From Phallusia mammillata (Eukaryota > Chordata > Ascidiacea > Phlebobranchia > Ascidiidae): DNA of 64,000 nucleotides. Positions 47,248 to 60,005 of the stretch are shown here, piece after piece. The position numbers were made by a program, and so were the translations under genes. Positions within the stretch are counted from its first letter, which is position 1; the number at the start of each line of letters is the position of its first letter. Location: contig QLIY01000189.1 in assembly GCA_003260075.1 (NCBI GenBank), positions 1 to 64,000 of the forward strand. The letters run 5' to 3'. Below the pieces are notes generated by a model. It was given only the letters and a program-made list of their open reading frames with translations. It was not told the origin of the DNA and ran no database searches.

Positions 47248-50065
47248 TATTAGGGACGTTATTGAAAAACCTGTAAGAATAAAGTTTTATTTAAACAGCA
47301 TCAACAGAGTATCATTGCAGCAAGTTTTTGCCTACTGATATCTTTAGAAATCTTTTTTTCATTATCATGTGTATAAAAAGGCGATTTGTAAATCGCAAAG
47401 TCTCAGGTATTATAAACTTATTACAACTTGCTAAACGTGAAATTTATTCACTCAGTCTATTGAATAGTTAACAACTTCGGTGATTCTACAAACGCTTGTC
47501 CTATAACAGGTTCAGTAAGTTATAATTTTTTACCTTGACAGATTACACAGATACCACTGTGCCATTCCGCATGAATGTAACATTGTGTCGAATCCTCGAC
47601 ATCTCTTTAAGTGGCATATTCCAGACATTTCTCTGCACTGTGTGTAAATTCGAGCGTTTAGTGACAGAGAAACCCATAAGTTCCCCGTCGGCCCTGGACA
47701 ATGCTCATCGGCCGAACAAGCAAGTTTGGAAAACATTCTGAACAAAAAACGATAGATGATAAAACCACACCAAGTACAAACCTTTAATAATGTTTTCACT
47801 GTATTAAAACCATGTTAAACCTAAACGCGTTGGTGAAAATATTTACCTAGAATCATTATAAAATACCAAGGAATCAGCGTCGGCCAAGTACAACTTCCAT
47901 TCTTTCGTTACCATCAAATTTACACCGGAAATGTCTTCAAAAAATAGATGTCGTTCCTCTAAAAACAGAAACGAATGCTATCGACGATAGGAAACAAACG
48001 GTGTTCGTTTTCACGTTAAGTACCCAACAGTCGAAACAACTTTGCAGTACTCAGAGCGAGTTTAATAGCCGCCAAACCAGGATCAGGATCGTCTGCAACT
48101 TTCCCCATAATAAAAATGGACTTTGAACAGTTTTCAGTTGTTCCGTTATCATTGCAGATGGTGTATCCATTAATTCTCTCCACTATATACCTGAGCAACG
48201 AAATAACTGTTGTGAAATGAGCATGCATAAAGCTAAGTTGTAAGTTAGGCTCGGTATTTTGGGTTGGGTTCGGGTTTAATTCGGGCCCGACTTTACACTC
48301 GGCCTCATTTGTGGTACAATGTCACCAACTTTCGGACTCTACTCAGGTTTCGTTTCAAATTCGCTTACGGCCGCGTTTTGGGCTTATACTTCTGGGTTGG
48401 GGCCTCAATTTCACGCCCGCTTGCAACTTTGGTACAATATGATAGTCGTCTACATTACCTGACTGTTGTAGCATTGACGCACGATCCGTATATGTGTGGA
48501 ACTCCACTTAAACCTTTCAGTTTAGTAAGGAACTCAATTTCCCGTTTAGCTGTGTTGTACTTGTATATGTTTGCTGGAATCAACGGATATCTACAACGAT
48601 TAAAAAAGGTTTATCGAAAGTATTTACATTTGGACACACACTGATCTGTAAATCAGTCTAACGAGGATTGAAACGTCCCAAAAACGACATGTTTGTTGTG
48701 CAGGCGTTTTTAAAAATATTACACTGTTAATATTCGTCGAAATGTCTAAACAACATTGTTATATCCCCCATCCGACTCAGTTTCTTTCATTTTGGGAGAA
48801 ATTTCAATGCCGTTAATCTTATGGGACCCTATCCGCAATATTTTCTATTTGGTTCAATAGAAAGATGCTCAAGTATATTCGTATCAATAATTAATCAAAC
48901 AGATCTAACGCCGCTTGGCTCCCTTTTCCCCCTGGCAGGACCTAGGCCGATTGGTCAAACATAAAACATCTGATCGGGATTCGTCCCCGAGAGTGTCTTG
49001 GGTTTTAACCTCGTGAAAAAATGTCCCTGCCGACTTTGTCTGTTTAAATTTATTGTTTAGCGGCAAGGAAACTTCTGGGGTCCAGAATTTGCGCCGTGAT
49101 AAGTTTTGACGGTAAAACTACAAGTATTTTTTATCGGTCAATAAATATACCTGAATGCTTTTATTATCTGTGTTACAGCAGCCTCAGCTGTGCAACTGTT
49201 CTCTTAGTCCAGTGGTTCCAAAACTGTGGGCCATGGCCCAGTAGTGGGCCACCAAGACATTTTCAATGGGCCACAGAGTCATCTGAATAGATTCTACTGT
49301 TTTGTAATACTGTAGATGTTATGCGCGTTGTTTTGAAAAACGTAATTTTTGCAAAGAATTCTGAATCTTGTAGCCAAATTTCAGGAGGATGTATCTCATT
49401 AAAAATAAATTGCTGGAAAATTTCGCCTGTTTTTGAGTTATTTTTTGGTTTGTGCCCAAATTTACAGCACGTGGTGGGCCACGAATCGCTATTAAATAGA
49501 CATTTGGGCCACAGACCAAAAAAGTTTGGGAACCCCTGTCTTAGTCAGTGCAGTCATATTTCGTAATTTAGGTTATAGTCCGAATATAGACTGCAAACCT
49601 GAACTCACAAATTCACCGTTACCGTACAACAAAACTTAATAATTTACTTAAAGCTAAAATTACGTACTTGGTAGCCTCTTTAAAAACGGCATAGGAAACA
49701 ATGCCGTTTATTTGAACTTTAATGAACGAAATTCCTCGATTTCCTTTTGTATTTTCTTTTATGGCCTGTGTGGTTTTTGGAATTTTGTCAAAATCTTCGC
49801 AATCGAAATAATCAGTACGTTCCAATTTCAGTGGAGGTTCTGTTACTGTCTTTAACTTGTTTTTGAATTGACCTTCGCTTTTGAAATTTTCCAGCAAACC
49901 AAATTTTCTTGCAAACTTATCACTCGGATTGAAGGTTGCTGATACTTGACACTCGACTTGAAACTGGTATAAAGCACTAAGCGTCACGTGTGCTGTATAA
50001 ATCACACATAAAGTAGCAGCTACAACTAACAATCCTCTTTTTTGTAGTTTTACTGACGCCGACAT
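47146..50065 (-). CDS. type II membrane protein resembling divergent secretory-pathway kinases (DIPK/FAM69-like)
   Basis: Five exons, 50065-49668, 48190-48024, 47958-47847, 47737-47534 and 47194-47146, sum to 930 nt (309 aa), phases matching. A short basic start is followed by a hydrophobic segment (LLVVAATLCVIYTAHVTLSA), giving a luminal C-terminus. GNRGISFIKV with SYAVFKEA looks like the glycine-rich strand and the lysine strand of a kinase N-lobe; FFEDISGVNLMV and LYLADADS look like the catalytic-loop and metal-binding segments of DIPK1-type proteins, and ACSADEHC recalls their Cys-rich part. The family call is from memory of DIPK1 and is tentative. If the second exon is not spliced at 48024 the frame ends at 48016. 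The last exon competes with the plus-strand model at 47127-47247. The first intron holds a hAT element. Confidence 0.5.
47278..47283 (+). promoter_or_regulatory. candidate polyadenylation signal of the small plus-strand gene
   Basis: AATAAA 31 bases after the proposed TGA at 47245-47247; it supports that exon as a terminal one. Confidence 0.4.
49210..49538. mobile_element. hAT-type miniature element with 8-bp target duplication
   Basis: The 329-bp element starts CAGTGGTTCCAAAACTGTGG and ends AAAGTTTGGGAACCCCTG, with TCTTAGTC on both sides (49202-49209 and 49539-49546). GGGCCA units repeat inside. It lies in the first intron of the kinase-like gene. Confidence 0.85.
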
Positions 50066-50350
50066 TTTAAAGCATATAACTGTTATTTCTGTCTCCAACA
50101 ACGCTTTGCGAAACTTCGCCTGGGGCATGTAAGATTGGTTTGAATTCGGTTTAGAAGTTGCGGTAACTGGGTGTTAGTGACTGTCTGAATTTCTTTGCAA
50201 ATATCTACATTGTTTGAAATGTGTCACACATAAGTCAAACAATTAAGACGAGGTCATAATTAATTGTTATGCAAAGGCTCCATACCACCGCATTTATTTC
50301 GTCGTTTTGGATCCACGCGTCAAACACATGCAAATGACATACGTTTTTAG
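50066..50350. other. 5' flank of the kinase-like gene
   Basis: Probable 5' UTR and promoter of the minus-strand gene. An upstream in-frame ATG at 50128 could add about 20 residues to that protein. No other feature. Confidence 0.35.
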
Positions 50351-50520
50351 GATTTGTTAGAAGCGTCCCAGCCATTGACAACCACAGGAGCAACTACTCT
50401 GCCGGTGACGAATGGCACGGCTTTAACCATCTCCCGAATGGATATGCTCATCATTACAAACTGCTTCTTCATCACCATGACATATGCTTTAACGTTCTTT
50501 TATATCTGTAAACATATGAT
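50351..50520 (+). pseudogene. relic of a DPP4-like gene copy: exon 7 start joined to last exon
   Basis: An acceptor-like TTTTTAG at 50344-50350 is followed by about 37 bases matching the start of exon 7 of the downstream DPP4-like gene (GAAGCGTCCCAGCCATTGAC against GAAGCGCCCCAACCATTGAC). The text then switches to the second half of the last exon: CCGGTGACGAATGGCAC and CATCTCCCGAATGGATATGC recur at about 59636 and 59665. The switch is inside both exons, not at splice sites, and breaks the reading frame, so this is the remnant of a tandem gene copy that lost its middle by deletion, not a retrocopy. Identity to the intact gene is high. Confidence 0.75.
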
Positions 50521-51671
50521 TGAACGTAACTATTACTTTGGGCGTTACACATTGACTTACGCTCAACACTGAATCATCGTTAGTCCCGAAGAAGTACCGA
50601 ATCGTATTTTACTACCGCTAAACGCCACGGACATACAAAGTCCGTTTTTACCCATAGGTAGTCCACAACTACTATAGTAGTCAACAACTCACGCTGGTAT
50701 CTCCTTTGTATTTCAGACACATTAAACTCAATTTTACTCGGTCTTGTGTATGGGTAATATCGGTTTATTCACAAACAGGTTATGGATTTACGTAATGGTG
50801 TGGGTCTGTTTTAAGTTATAGGCACGCTTCATATCCAAACAAAATTGACTAATTGGTTGGTTGTTATTTAGGTTCTAGCAGCGGTACTTTGTTTGTCCAA
50901 CGCTACGTGCAGACGGCTTGCAGTGATTAAATGTTTTAATGTATGTTTGTATAGAGCTTAATCATTAATTTCGCCAGGTCTTTTGCAATTGCCAGCACAT
51001 AGTTGCGGATAGAAAGAACTTGCGTTGGGTAGAATGTAAAAGCTTTTGTGCCATAACGCGTCCAAATATTTAGGTACAAATATTACAGTTTTTTGAACTT
51101 GTTTTTTTACAGTCAAGTGCAGCTATGTTAAAGCTTACACAATTCCTTGGACAGTAAATTTTAAGCTGACTACAAAGGATGTGTGAGGTCAATGAGTTTT
51201 AGCGTAAAATGCTATGACATAACTTTCCTTGAACGGTGCAAACTGAAAAGAATATTGACATGCTTTAGGAGCCGAAGGCGAAAGGTTTGCTAGAATTGAG
51301 ACGGTTGTGGCACATCCCAGACAGTCGACTTCACATATTTAATTATAAAACTGTTTTGCAGTTGATAGATGTACAATAGAATCAGTACACTTTGTGTAAG
51401 CATTGTAAAAATATTCATATATGAAGGTTGCAACATTTTTGAAACGTTTTGATTTCAAATAATATGTGGGCCGCTAAACTATTTCAGTGCTATGCCACCA
51501 AGCGATTCATGTTTTTATTTTGCGCAACGAAAAAGATGACTTATGTACAGGTGCATACCGCCGTATAATCATCTTAACTGTATTTTCCCAATCAGGGATA
51601 AAGGACACGCCTGCTTTGGGGTTCTGCAATTTCCCGAATTAATTGTTTGTGTAGTAGATCAGAAAAACAGT
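50521..51671. other. upstream region of the DPP4-like gene
   Basis: No exon or repeat recognised. It should include the promoter and 5' UTR of the peptidase gene starting at 51672, and perhaps further diverged remains of the lost gene copy, though I could not align any. Confidence 0.35.
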
Positions 51672-54600
51672 ATGCCGATAGGCAAAAGAGGCCGTTTTGT
51701 GTTGGCTGGCATCCTTGTGAAAATTATTGTGACTGGGGTGTTTTTTCTGTTGGCAAACATGCAGTCAAAAGAAGGAGTGAGAATGAAACGTTCAGGTAAA
51801 ATTTTGTAGGCGATATGCTGATGAAATTCGTTCTATAAAAAATAAATTTTGATCTCATGTGTATGTTGTCACACCGATTTTATTCCTCTTTTGTTTTGGT
51901 ATTTTTGAGTGTTATGACAAGGCATTTTTTAGAAGACGTTTCTCGAGCAGGGCCGAAGCAGTACATGCAGTTTAATGATTTTGTCAACGGAAAGTTTAGA
52001 GCCAAGACCTTTTATCCAAACTGGGTGTCAGGTATGCTTTTACTTTTGTCGCAACTGTTATCGAATACTTTGCAACTTGACCGCTTTCATATTGAAACTA
52101 TTTTGCAGTGACATTAATGAGCGTATATAAAAGTTAATAAAGTCCCTACTATACCTGACTAAAAACACAGAAAGCTTAGGGCAAAAGCAAAGTATTTTTT
52201 CTGTACTTTATCAGGCAACGAGTACGTTGATATGCTGGCCGATAATTCGTTTGTCATCAAGAACATTGACGATGAAACTCAACGAGAAATTCTGCCCCCT
52301 AGCGTATGGGTAAGTCAACCTGTAGTAAAATACTTGCTAAATAACAAAATCAAAATATCATTTTTTTGGTCAGGCCGGTATTTCCAATCCTTATTCGTAT
52401 TCACTTTCCTCTGATCAGATGGTTATGGCTATATTCTACGACCAAACTGACGTAAGTTAGGCCAAATTACTTTCGTGATATGTATTTACTCGCATTTTCC
52501 CTTAATTTTATGTTACTATTCAGGGATATGCACATTACGTTCGAACTTTTTCTGTCGCATTCTTTAACGTCACATCAGGGTAAGTTGTACCCTATGAATT
52601 ACCTTTTTCAATAAATGCTTGTTTTTGACAAGTCTTTTTTTGTTCGGCAGCGTAGCTTTGTGGATAAACTGTATACACTTGCATTTTAACTTATTGGCTA
52701 TTGCTGCCAGGCATAATATCAAATTTATAGAGCTATTGGTTAAACTGTTCAATGTGTAAGTTTACAAACGCAAATCTACATTTCTCATGATTTTCCTTCC
52801 ACCTGGAGAATTATCAGGCGATTTAAAGTGAAAAGAGCACGGCAAGGTATTTTCAATGATGGTTGAAATAAGGTGTACCATGTGCCTTGCAATCGAGTGT
52901 CTCATGTCAACGTACTTTCTGATGATGGAAAGAAGCACGTGGGGTTCATACAAGCCTTCCACTTCAATATATATGCTATTTCTGCCCTGCGTAATATCAA
53001 ACATCTTCAAATTTGAAATTTAACTATCTAATACAATATTACAATATTAAACACTATTTTAATGACATTTTTGAGGTTAAACAATTTCTGTTTTATCAAC
53101 ATGATACCACTTTATACGTACAGAAATTTGATCAATATCCCGAGTTTTCCTTTTGATGGTGTCCAGAAGTTTAAATGGTCGCCGGCCAACCATGGATATT
53201 CGTACGTCGCGAATTTCAACGTCTGGGTTGCATTGGTACTTCGTTTGCTATTGACTACTTATGGTTTGGTCTAACAATGAGTTACTAAATTTATTTCATA
53301 TCAGGGAAGGTAATGAGCAAAGTATACATACACATATGTGTGATTACCAAAAAATAAGCAGGGTTGTATGCGGACAAACCTCGAGAGTAGGGTTCGGTTC
53401 CGCAAGCCATATCGCTAAATTATAAAAGGAATGTGGATAAAAACAAGGCCAATTTTGCGTCTAAACATCATTTATTCACTCCAATAAATTTGATGCGGGG
53501 ACATCAATCTAAGTTACCAAAGCGCATTTCCTAAAGTGATACATGTTCAATCTTACCGTCAAAGTAGTGACTTGAAATGTAATTATACACACTTTTTTGT
53601 ATTTGTTTATTTTTGTTTTAGGATGTGGTAGAAGCGCCCCAACCATTGACAACTACCGGAAATGAACAATTAATATTTAATGGCGTCACTGATTGGCTGC
53701 ATTTGGGCGAAATCACCGATGATGATGCTCTGATGTGGTGGTCACCAGATGGAGAATTTTTGGCCTATGCCACGTAACTGTTTTGCCCTGATTGTCGTAA
53801 AGTACCAAGATAATGCTGTCAATAACAAACAAAACAGGTTTTGTATATGTTTCTTAATTAACTAAACATGTAATTTTTAATCAGGATCAACCAAAGCGGT
53901 GTTGCGCCAATCGAGTTTTCGATCTATGGCGACACCAAATATCCGACGATGACTCGAATGCCTTACCCGAAAGTTGGCACGACAATTCCTTTTACACACG
54001 TCACGGTAGTAAACGTTACGTCATTGGAACAAACAAGACTTCAGCCGCACCCAGTGAGTGTAAAATCAATTTGAAAGTTGAAACCTCGGGCTGAAACCTA
54101 TTTTGTGGTTGCAAAGTTACTTAATTACCTGGCCTTCACGTCTGAATTAAGGTCCTAAATCAACCCAACTAATTAACATAGGTTGACCAATGAATAATGT
54201 TGTCTTCGTAGTTAATACTGTGCTAAGCTTGATAATTCATTGTTGTTGACAGATTATTATTAATATACTATAAAAATTTATTTGTAGCACGTTACAATGA
54301 TGTGGGGAGAGTATTACCTTAATGCAGGTTTGTGGAGAGGTAACAACATTTTCACACAAACATGGAAAAGTCGCTTGCAAAACGAATCTTTGTCGGAAAA
54401 CTGTATAGCTCCCAATTTTACCTGTACACACGGTAAGTACCAGCTCTAAATATATTCTGCACGCCTAAAACAATCTTACCATCTTACAATGCTTTTTTTG
54501 TGTGCGCTAATCTAAATCTATATTTTATTTTTATTTTCAATTACGTGTCTCACAGTCCTTTTCCAGCGACATAAAAACATACTTTGGAACAACGAACCGC

Positions 54601-54984
54601 TACTTTTTGCGCTTGATATGCCATCTTCTTTACCTTGCTAACTCCTATAAATAGTGGCTGTATTGTGTTACTCTAATTTATGTCGCTAAACGAAAAAGCT
54701 TTACTCAGTTCCATATGTATAGTGCACTCAATGATGGACAGCAGTGAGACAGGGTGGGTCGGTCATTACAGGGTGTCCTTTAATTTCCCTTCAACAAACG
54801 ACGACGAATATTTCACCGTCAGAAGCAACAATGGATTTCCTCATCTTGTCAGAATCAATGTCACAGGAAACGAGCTTGATTGGAGAACCGACGGTAGTTT
54901 TGAGGTAAACAATATGTATTTTACCAACGTACAAGTTATCCGCCTGAATAGCTCTGGAGGGTTTATCAGAATTAAAAAAATAAA

Positions 54985-55020
<36 letters not shown>

Positions 55021-58000
55021 GATGTGTTATTAACATTTGATCAAGTTACATAGAATTTTTTGATAACGTTTGGAAACAATTTTTTGTGTCATTATTTTTT
55101 TTGGGTGCATTTTTTGTATCTGTAGAGTCAATCTGTTGGTATTACTTGATTTTTCTTCAGGTAACTGATACGGGAAGCGGTTACTCATCTGTGTTTCACT
55201 ACGACGGCAATTGGGATTTTGTTTACTACACAAGCACCGAAATGGAATCTAACCCAGGCAATGCCCTTCCTAGAATCCGACATTTGTGGAAAGTTAAAGG
55301 TACGAAAACTACGTTTTTTGGTTTTGTTTACCCCTGGTTCTTAAGAACCAGGGGTAAACAAAACTTTTCATCACGTCGAACCCCCACGATATTCTCAACG
55401 CTTTTCGAACCCCATATTCGTGATTTCATTGTAAGTTTGTTTTATTCAAGACTAAACCAGCAAAGTAGAAATATTTTGCACACAGAGTCTCGATTTTGAA
55501 CCAAGCAAAGCAATTACTTCAGGTCATTTGGTAACTTATGACATCAAAATAAGTTTAATTTTCAAGATTGCTATGAATCCGTATAATTTTGTCTTGCAAG
55601 AACAAAACTTAGGGCCTATAGCGGTACCAGAAAAGGTCGTTGCGTGCCGGGTTTAGTCCGTGTGTCGTTAGTCAGCATTTGATTCAAATTGAAACTAAAT
55701 AAGCAATAAATCAGGTAAATCATTCGATAACAGTACAGAATTGTTGGTTGTCAGATCGGATAACGGAATATGAAAAAGTTGTTGCGACGAACAAATACAT
55801 ACTATTAAGTACAATGCTTTTAATATTCCGCTGAGAAAATAAACATTGCTTTTTTACAACCAATTTCAAAAATTATACGCTTTATGCACATATGTACTTT
55901 GAAATCGACCGTCGAACCCCTGAGTTGGCTTTGGAGAACCCCTGGGGTTCGATCGAACCCGTTACGTTCGAACTTTCTCAAATATTAATTTCTTTTTCTC
56001 ATGCAATTTCTTCCCAATTTGGAAAGCGTGGCGAAAAACAATTAAATTAAGAAAAAAATTAAGTACCATGTAGCTGCATCTGCATAGGCAGCAGTTACGT
56101 GTTTCTCATGTTTTACAATTGTTGCTTTTTGCAGCTTGTGGAAAAACATGTATACCCTGTTTATACCGTCACACATAGGCGCCGAGTAGGCGCACCTTGG
56201 GTTTGTAAAGTACAGTGGCAGCCACCGTGGATATTTTGGTTTGTCAGTAGCGGTATCGTGCGAAACATCGTAAAATCGAAAGAAAATTAGGAAAAAAATG
56301 CTTTTGACCTATCGTGCTGGCGAAATAGCATCACGACGTTCCTAAAAACTGCCACCTGTTTGGGTTAGTGCCTTGTTTACGACGCCAAACATACTATTAT
56401 AATATTATTTCAACATTTTTTTTTCTCAATTGTGACAAACGTTGTATTCTATGGGAAGTTTGTTGGGCTTCGAGTTTGAGCTCTTGTGGTTGCACGCATT
56501 AGTGACGTCATAGTATGTGACGTCATACTTCAGATCCGCCACCTTGCATTTTTGTAAAATTCGGCGCCTATATGCCGTCACAAGTGAAAGCTGTGATGAA
56601 ACTGGTACATAATCAGAAACGGTTTAACATTCAACATATTGTAGTCAGTTTATTTATAATCTCTTAATTAGGCACTCAGGGAAACCGAACTGCATTTTGT
56701 AGTTACAATTATTTTAAACCGTTTTTGTTTTGGCAGCTCGTGGTAATGACCTGACGCGAACATGTATAACCTGTTCACTTAATGTTGAATTTCCTGATCG
56801 GTGCAACTGGGTTACACCCACGTTTAGTCCAGATGGCAGCTTCCTTGTTGTAAACTGTGGAGGAACTGGAAATGGTGAGTTTTTTTTTGTAGCATCGATG
56901 GTTATGTTACGTTTACATTTGTTTTGTGTCATCAGGTGTGCCCTTATCAACTCTACACAAGTTAAACGCCGCAGGAAATTATGATTTTGTTCGAGTCGCC
57001 GAAAATAATACAGAACTTCAGCAAACACTTGAAGGTATCACGAACCTTTTCCTATTGACAAATTCCGATTTGTGATGGATTTGTTGCCTAGCATCTCAAA
57101 AAAATATTAGGTGGGATCGACGCAAGGAAGCATTGCTGGTAGCATTGACCTTTGTCATCCGTAAGCATTAATACTTAACTACGGCAAAGCTCAGCGCCGA
57201 GATGATAAGTTGCGATTAAATTGCTTGCACCGGTTCGTTAAACTTGGCTGGCCTGAACAGATCCGCAAAAATGTCTCATTCATTTATGATCTCTACCATC
57301 GACAGAACAGTAGAACTGAAGCCATTTTACACAAATACCTAATATGTATCAGATCTTGCGTACGTATCTTGTTCTCAAGGTATGCACCCAACAGGTTTTG
57401 TGAAGTCAGTTAAAGCCGCTGTTGCGCTAGGGGCTGTATGAACGAACCAACATTTGTCGCACGGGTTTAAGCATTTGATATACTTATTTACGTGTTCGTT
57501 ACAGCTTATTACTACCGTGAACGAGTATATGGGACTATTAAGCTACCAGGTGTCGATGGAGATTGGTATTACAGTTTACACAAACCACCAAACTTCGACG
57601 AAACCAAGAAGTATCCGATGTTGGTGCTGGTATATTCTGGTAAACCCACTCAATTACTTTCACATTGTTTGCATAACAAATCGTTTTTAAAAGTTTGTTA
57701 GAATTTCACCGATACGGCATTGGCCAGAGACAGCATTAAGTAACAAAATGTTTTTTAGACCAATGATGCGTTGAATAATGCACAAAACTCAACTTACAAC
57801 AACAAACAATTCATAACACCATATGTTTTGTTAGGACAAGAGACATGATTATATAGCAAAATTTGTAACTATGTATGATCGTGGTGTATGCTGTTCAATT
57901 TTCAATTTTTTCCAACTTTCACTTGTCGTTTTCACGAAAATAAATTTGCTTTTAGGCCCTGGGTGGCAAGAGGTAGCCGACTATTGGAGAACCGATTGGT

Positions 58001-59735
58001 CAAGCTCCTACGTCGCAAGTAGCAACCGTGACGTCATCGTTATGTCATTCGACGGAAGGGGAACGGGATATCGCGGTGATGACATCATGCATATGGTGTG
58101 TACTTCGGTTTTAAGTATATTGCCGCAAAATCATAAAAAAATGGACCAAAAAGTTACAATTGTGTGAACAGGTCTACAAAAAACTTGGCCAGTACGAACC
58201 ACTCGATCAAATTGAAGCTGCTCGTCAACTTGCTGCCAAATTTGATTATATCGATGCGTCAAGGATTGCAATATGGGGACGTTCATATGGCGGGTAATTC
58301 TACCAGTCTATAAAAAGAAAATGAAAACAATAGTTTTAGTTTTTTCACGTGTCAAGCGTATTCAATTTACTATCATTTTTTGGTCGTTTTGGTAAAATGG
58401 TTTAAACCAGTTAACCCGGTTGGTCCCACAGTAAACCCAACAAAGAACTTACATGTCAAATATTCAGTTATGCCACATCTCGTACTATGAGTGAAGATGC
58501 AAATCAAGTGTTTAAGTGTGGTTTTTCTGTGGCACCTGTGATTGAATGGGAGTTCTACCAAACGCTCTACACCGAGAAATATATGGGGCTTCCTGTCGAT
58601 GACAACAAGGTAAAATATTTTGCCGCATCTAACAAACAAAAGCATTTGTACCAACATCGAGTTTTTGTGAATCAGCTCACATTTTTACACATAAAAATAA
58701 TGGCATGCAAACCATATTTTTGTAGATGTTTTCGGCTTTATAATGTCTGTACCTGTATTTTTTGGCAAATATGTTGGCATGTTCTATATTTCAACCTTGT
58801 TTAAAAAAGCGTTTGTAGCTTTAACACTGGATCAGAAGTAACATGCTTAAATAATTTTATAGGATGGTTACACCAAGTCCACGACAGTACAGAAGCTGGA
58901 AAATTATGGAAAACATTATTTTGTTCTGGTGCATGGGACTGCTGATGAAAACGTTCATATTCAGGTATGTGCAAACTTTGTAACACGGCCAATTTTAGCA
59001 CTTCATGCAGAGTTGTAAGTCGGGCCGGATTCGGGTTCTGGGCAGGTTCGTGCTTAGGTTTCTTAAAACAAACGGGCCGGCCTGTTTCAGGAGGCCAGTT
59101 GCTGGGCCTAACCTAATGTCAAACAGCCCTACAACACCTTGTTTAAGACCAATTGTCTATTGTGTTTGTTGTCTTGGTCTTTCCTGAGCCTGTATGTATA
59201 CGTCTGTCAATCAAACTTTTGGGCCTAAACGTGCTTCTCAAAACGTTTCGGGTTCGGGGCCGTTTACAACTCTGACTTGCAGTCAGGCGTTAACTGTTTA
59301 AAAAAGTGTGGAATGTATATTGATTGTAGCAAATTAAACAACTTATCAAGTATGCTATTGCATTACAATATATGGATACGTTCAGGCGTTTAGCTCGGAG
59401 TAACTATACTAAACAGAAAAATGTTTTAGTTTCTTTATCTTGAGTACGAGAAAAAAAAGTGCCAAGCACCAACAGCTTTTTTTCTTGTCTAGTATTAACT
59501 AAAGCAACCAATTTACCAGGAGTTTTGGCAAATAACTGCCGAAAGATCAATTTGTGTTTACTAATGCATCTAGAATTCGGCCAAGCTCTCCAAGGCCTTG
59601 ATCGAACAAGATGTGGATTTCGGCAACTACTTTGCCGCTGACGAATGGCACAGTTTTAACCATCTCCCGAATGGATATGCCCATCACTACAAACTGCTCC
59701 TTCACCATCTTGATATATGCTTTAACGCTCTTTAA
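51672..59735 (+). CDS. DPP4/FAP-like type II membrane serine peptidase
   Basis: 19 exons sum to 2,337 nt (778 aa; human DPP4 has 766): 51672-51795, 51933-52031, 52215-52309, 52419-52451, 52524-52579, 53124-53226, 53622-53773, 53885-54053, 54288-54432, 54723-54904, 55161-55299, 56737-56874, 56936-57034, 57505-57639, 57956-58095, 58172-58293, 58468-58609, 58863-58964, 59574-59735. Exon 1 encodes a short cytoplasmic head and one membrane helix ([20 protein letters not shown]); the beta-propeller follows ([41 protein letters not shown]), then the hydrolase domain. Nucleophile motif GRSYGG (DPP4: GWSYGG), Asp in HGTADENVH, His in ADEWHSF, oxyanion Tyr in LVYSGPGW: the triad is intact. The DPP4 signature DWVYEEE reads DWLHLGE, so one glutamate that binds the substrate N-terminus is replaced by Gly. 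Likely an active ectopeptidase with altered specificity. Phases match throughout. Confidence 0.9.
54985..55016 (+). other. 32-base poly-G tract, probable gap
   Basis: An isolated run of 32 G in the intron between exons 10 and 11 of the DPP4-like gene. No duplication flanks it. Best read as a recoded gap of estimated length. Confidence 0.55.
55321..55364. repeat. perfect 44-bp palindrome
   Basis: Two 22-base arms with no spacer, centred on TTAA at 55341-55344; each arm contains TTTACCCCTGGTTCTT or its complement. It begins 21 bases after DPP4-like exon 11. CAGGGGTAAAC in the right arm looks like a hAT-type terminus, and downstream text (GTCGAACCCC near 55377, AACCCCTGGGG near 55930) looks like the rest of such an element, so it may be a doubled transposon end. 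Confidence 0.7.
59008..59274. mobile_element. hAT-like miniature element
   Basis: Ends CAGAGTTGTAA and TTACAACTCTG are perfect 11-base inverted repeats 267 bp apart. The flanking octamers ACTTCATG and ACTTGCAG match at five of eight positions, so the target duplication is decayed. The GC-rich interior has GGGCCGG and GGTTCGGG units, as does a similar text at about 48240-48420. It lies in the last intron of the DPP4-like gene. Confidence 0.65.
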
Positions 59736-60005
59736 CATATCTTTTACCAAATGGCTTGGCGTAATTTTCAATTTAATCGCTGACATTTGTTAATCATCGT
59801 TGCCACACAAAGCTGTTTCGAATCTTGACCAATTAGTTCAAAAGACAAATTTTTGGTGCACTGTGTTTTTTGTCAGGTAATTATGTTTGATCTAAATGCC
59901 TACAGATAATCCTACTCTTAGGCTTTTAGATGTAGAAACTAAAAAGGGTAGAAAGAAAAGATGTTTAACACAAGTATTCTTGTTAATTCTGCGCTTACGT
60001 TAGAT

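Noticed and set aside
47535..47741. Plus-strand ORF MTDYTDTTVPFRMNV... as an exon
   Set aside because: It has an acceptor but no donor or phase match to the upstream plus-strand exons; the minus-strand exon here fits the kinase-like model in phase.
50354..50572. Possible short gene starting MLEASQPLTTTG
   Set aside because: It is the frame-shifted relic of DPP4-like exons 7 and 19, not an independent gene.
54791..55036. Minus-strand proline-run ORF
   Set aside because: Produced by the 32-base G tract and the reverse of DPP4-like exon 10.
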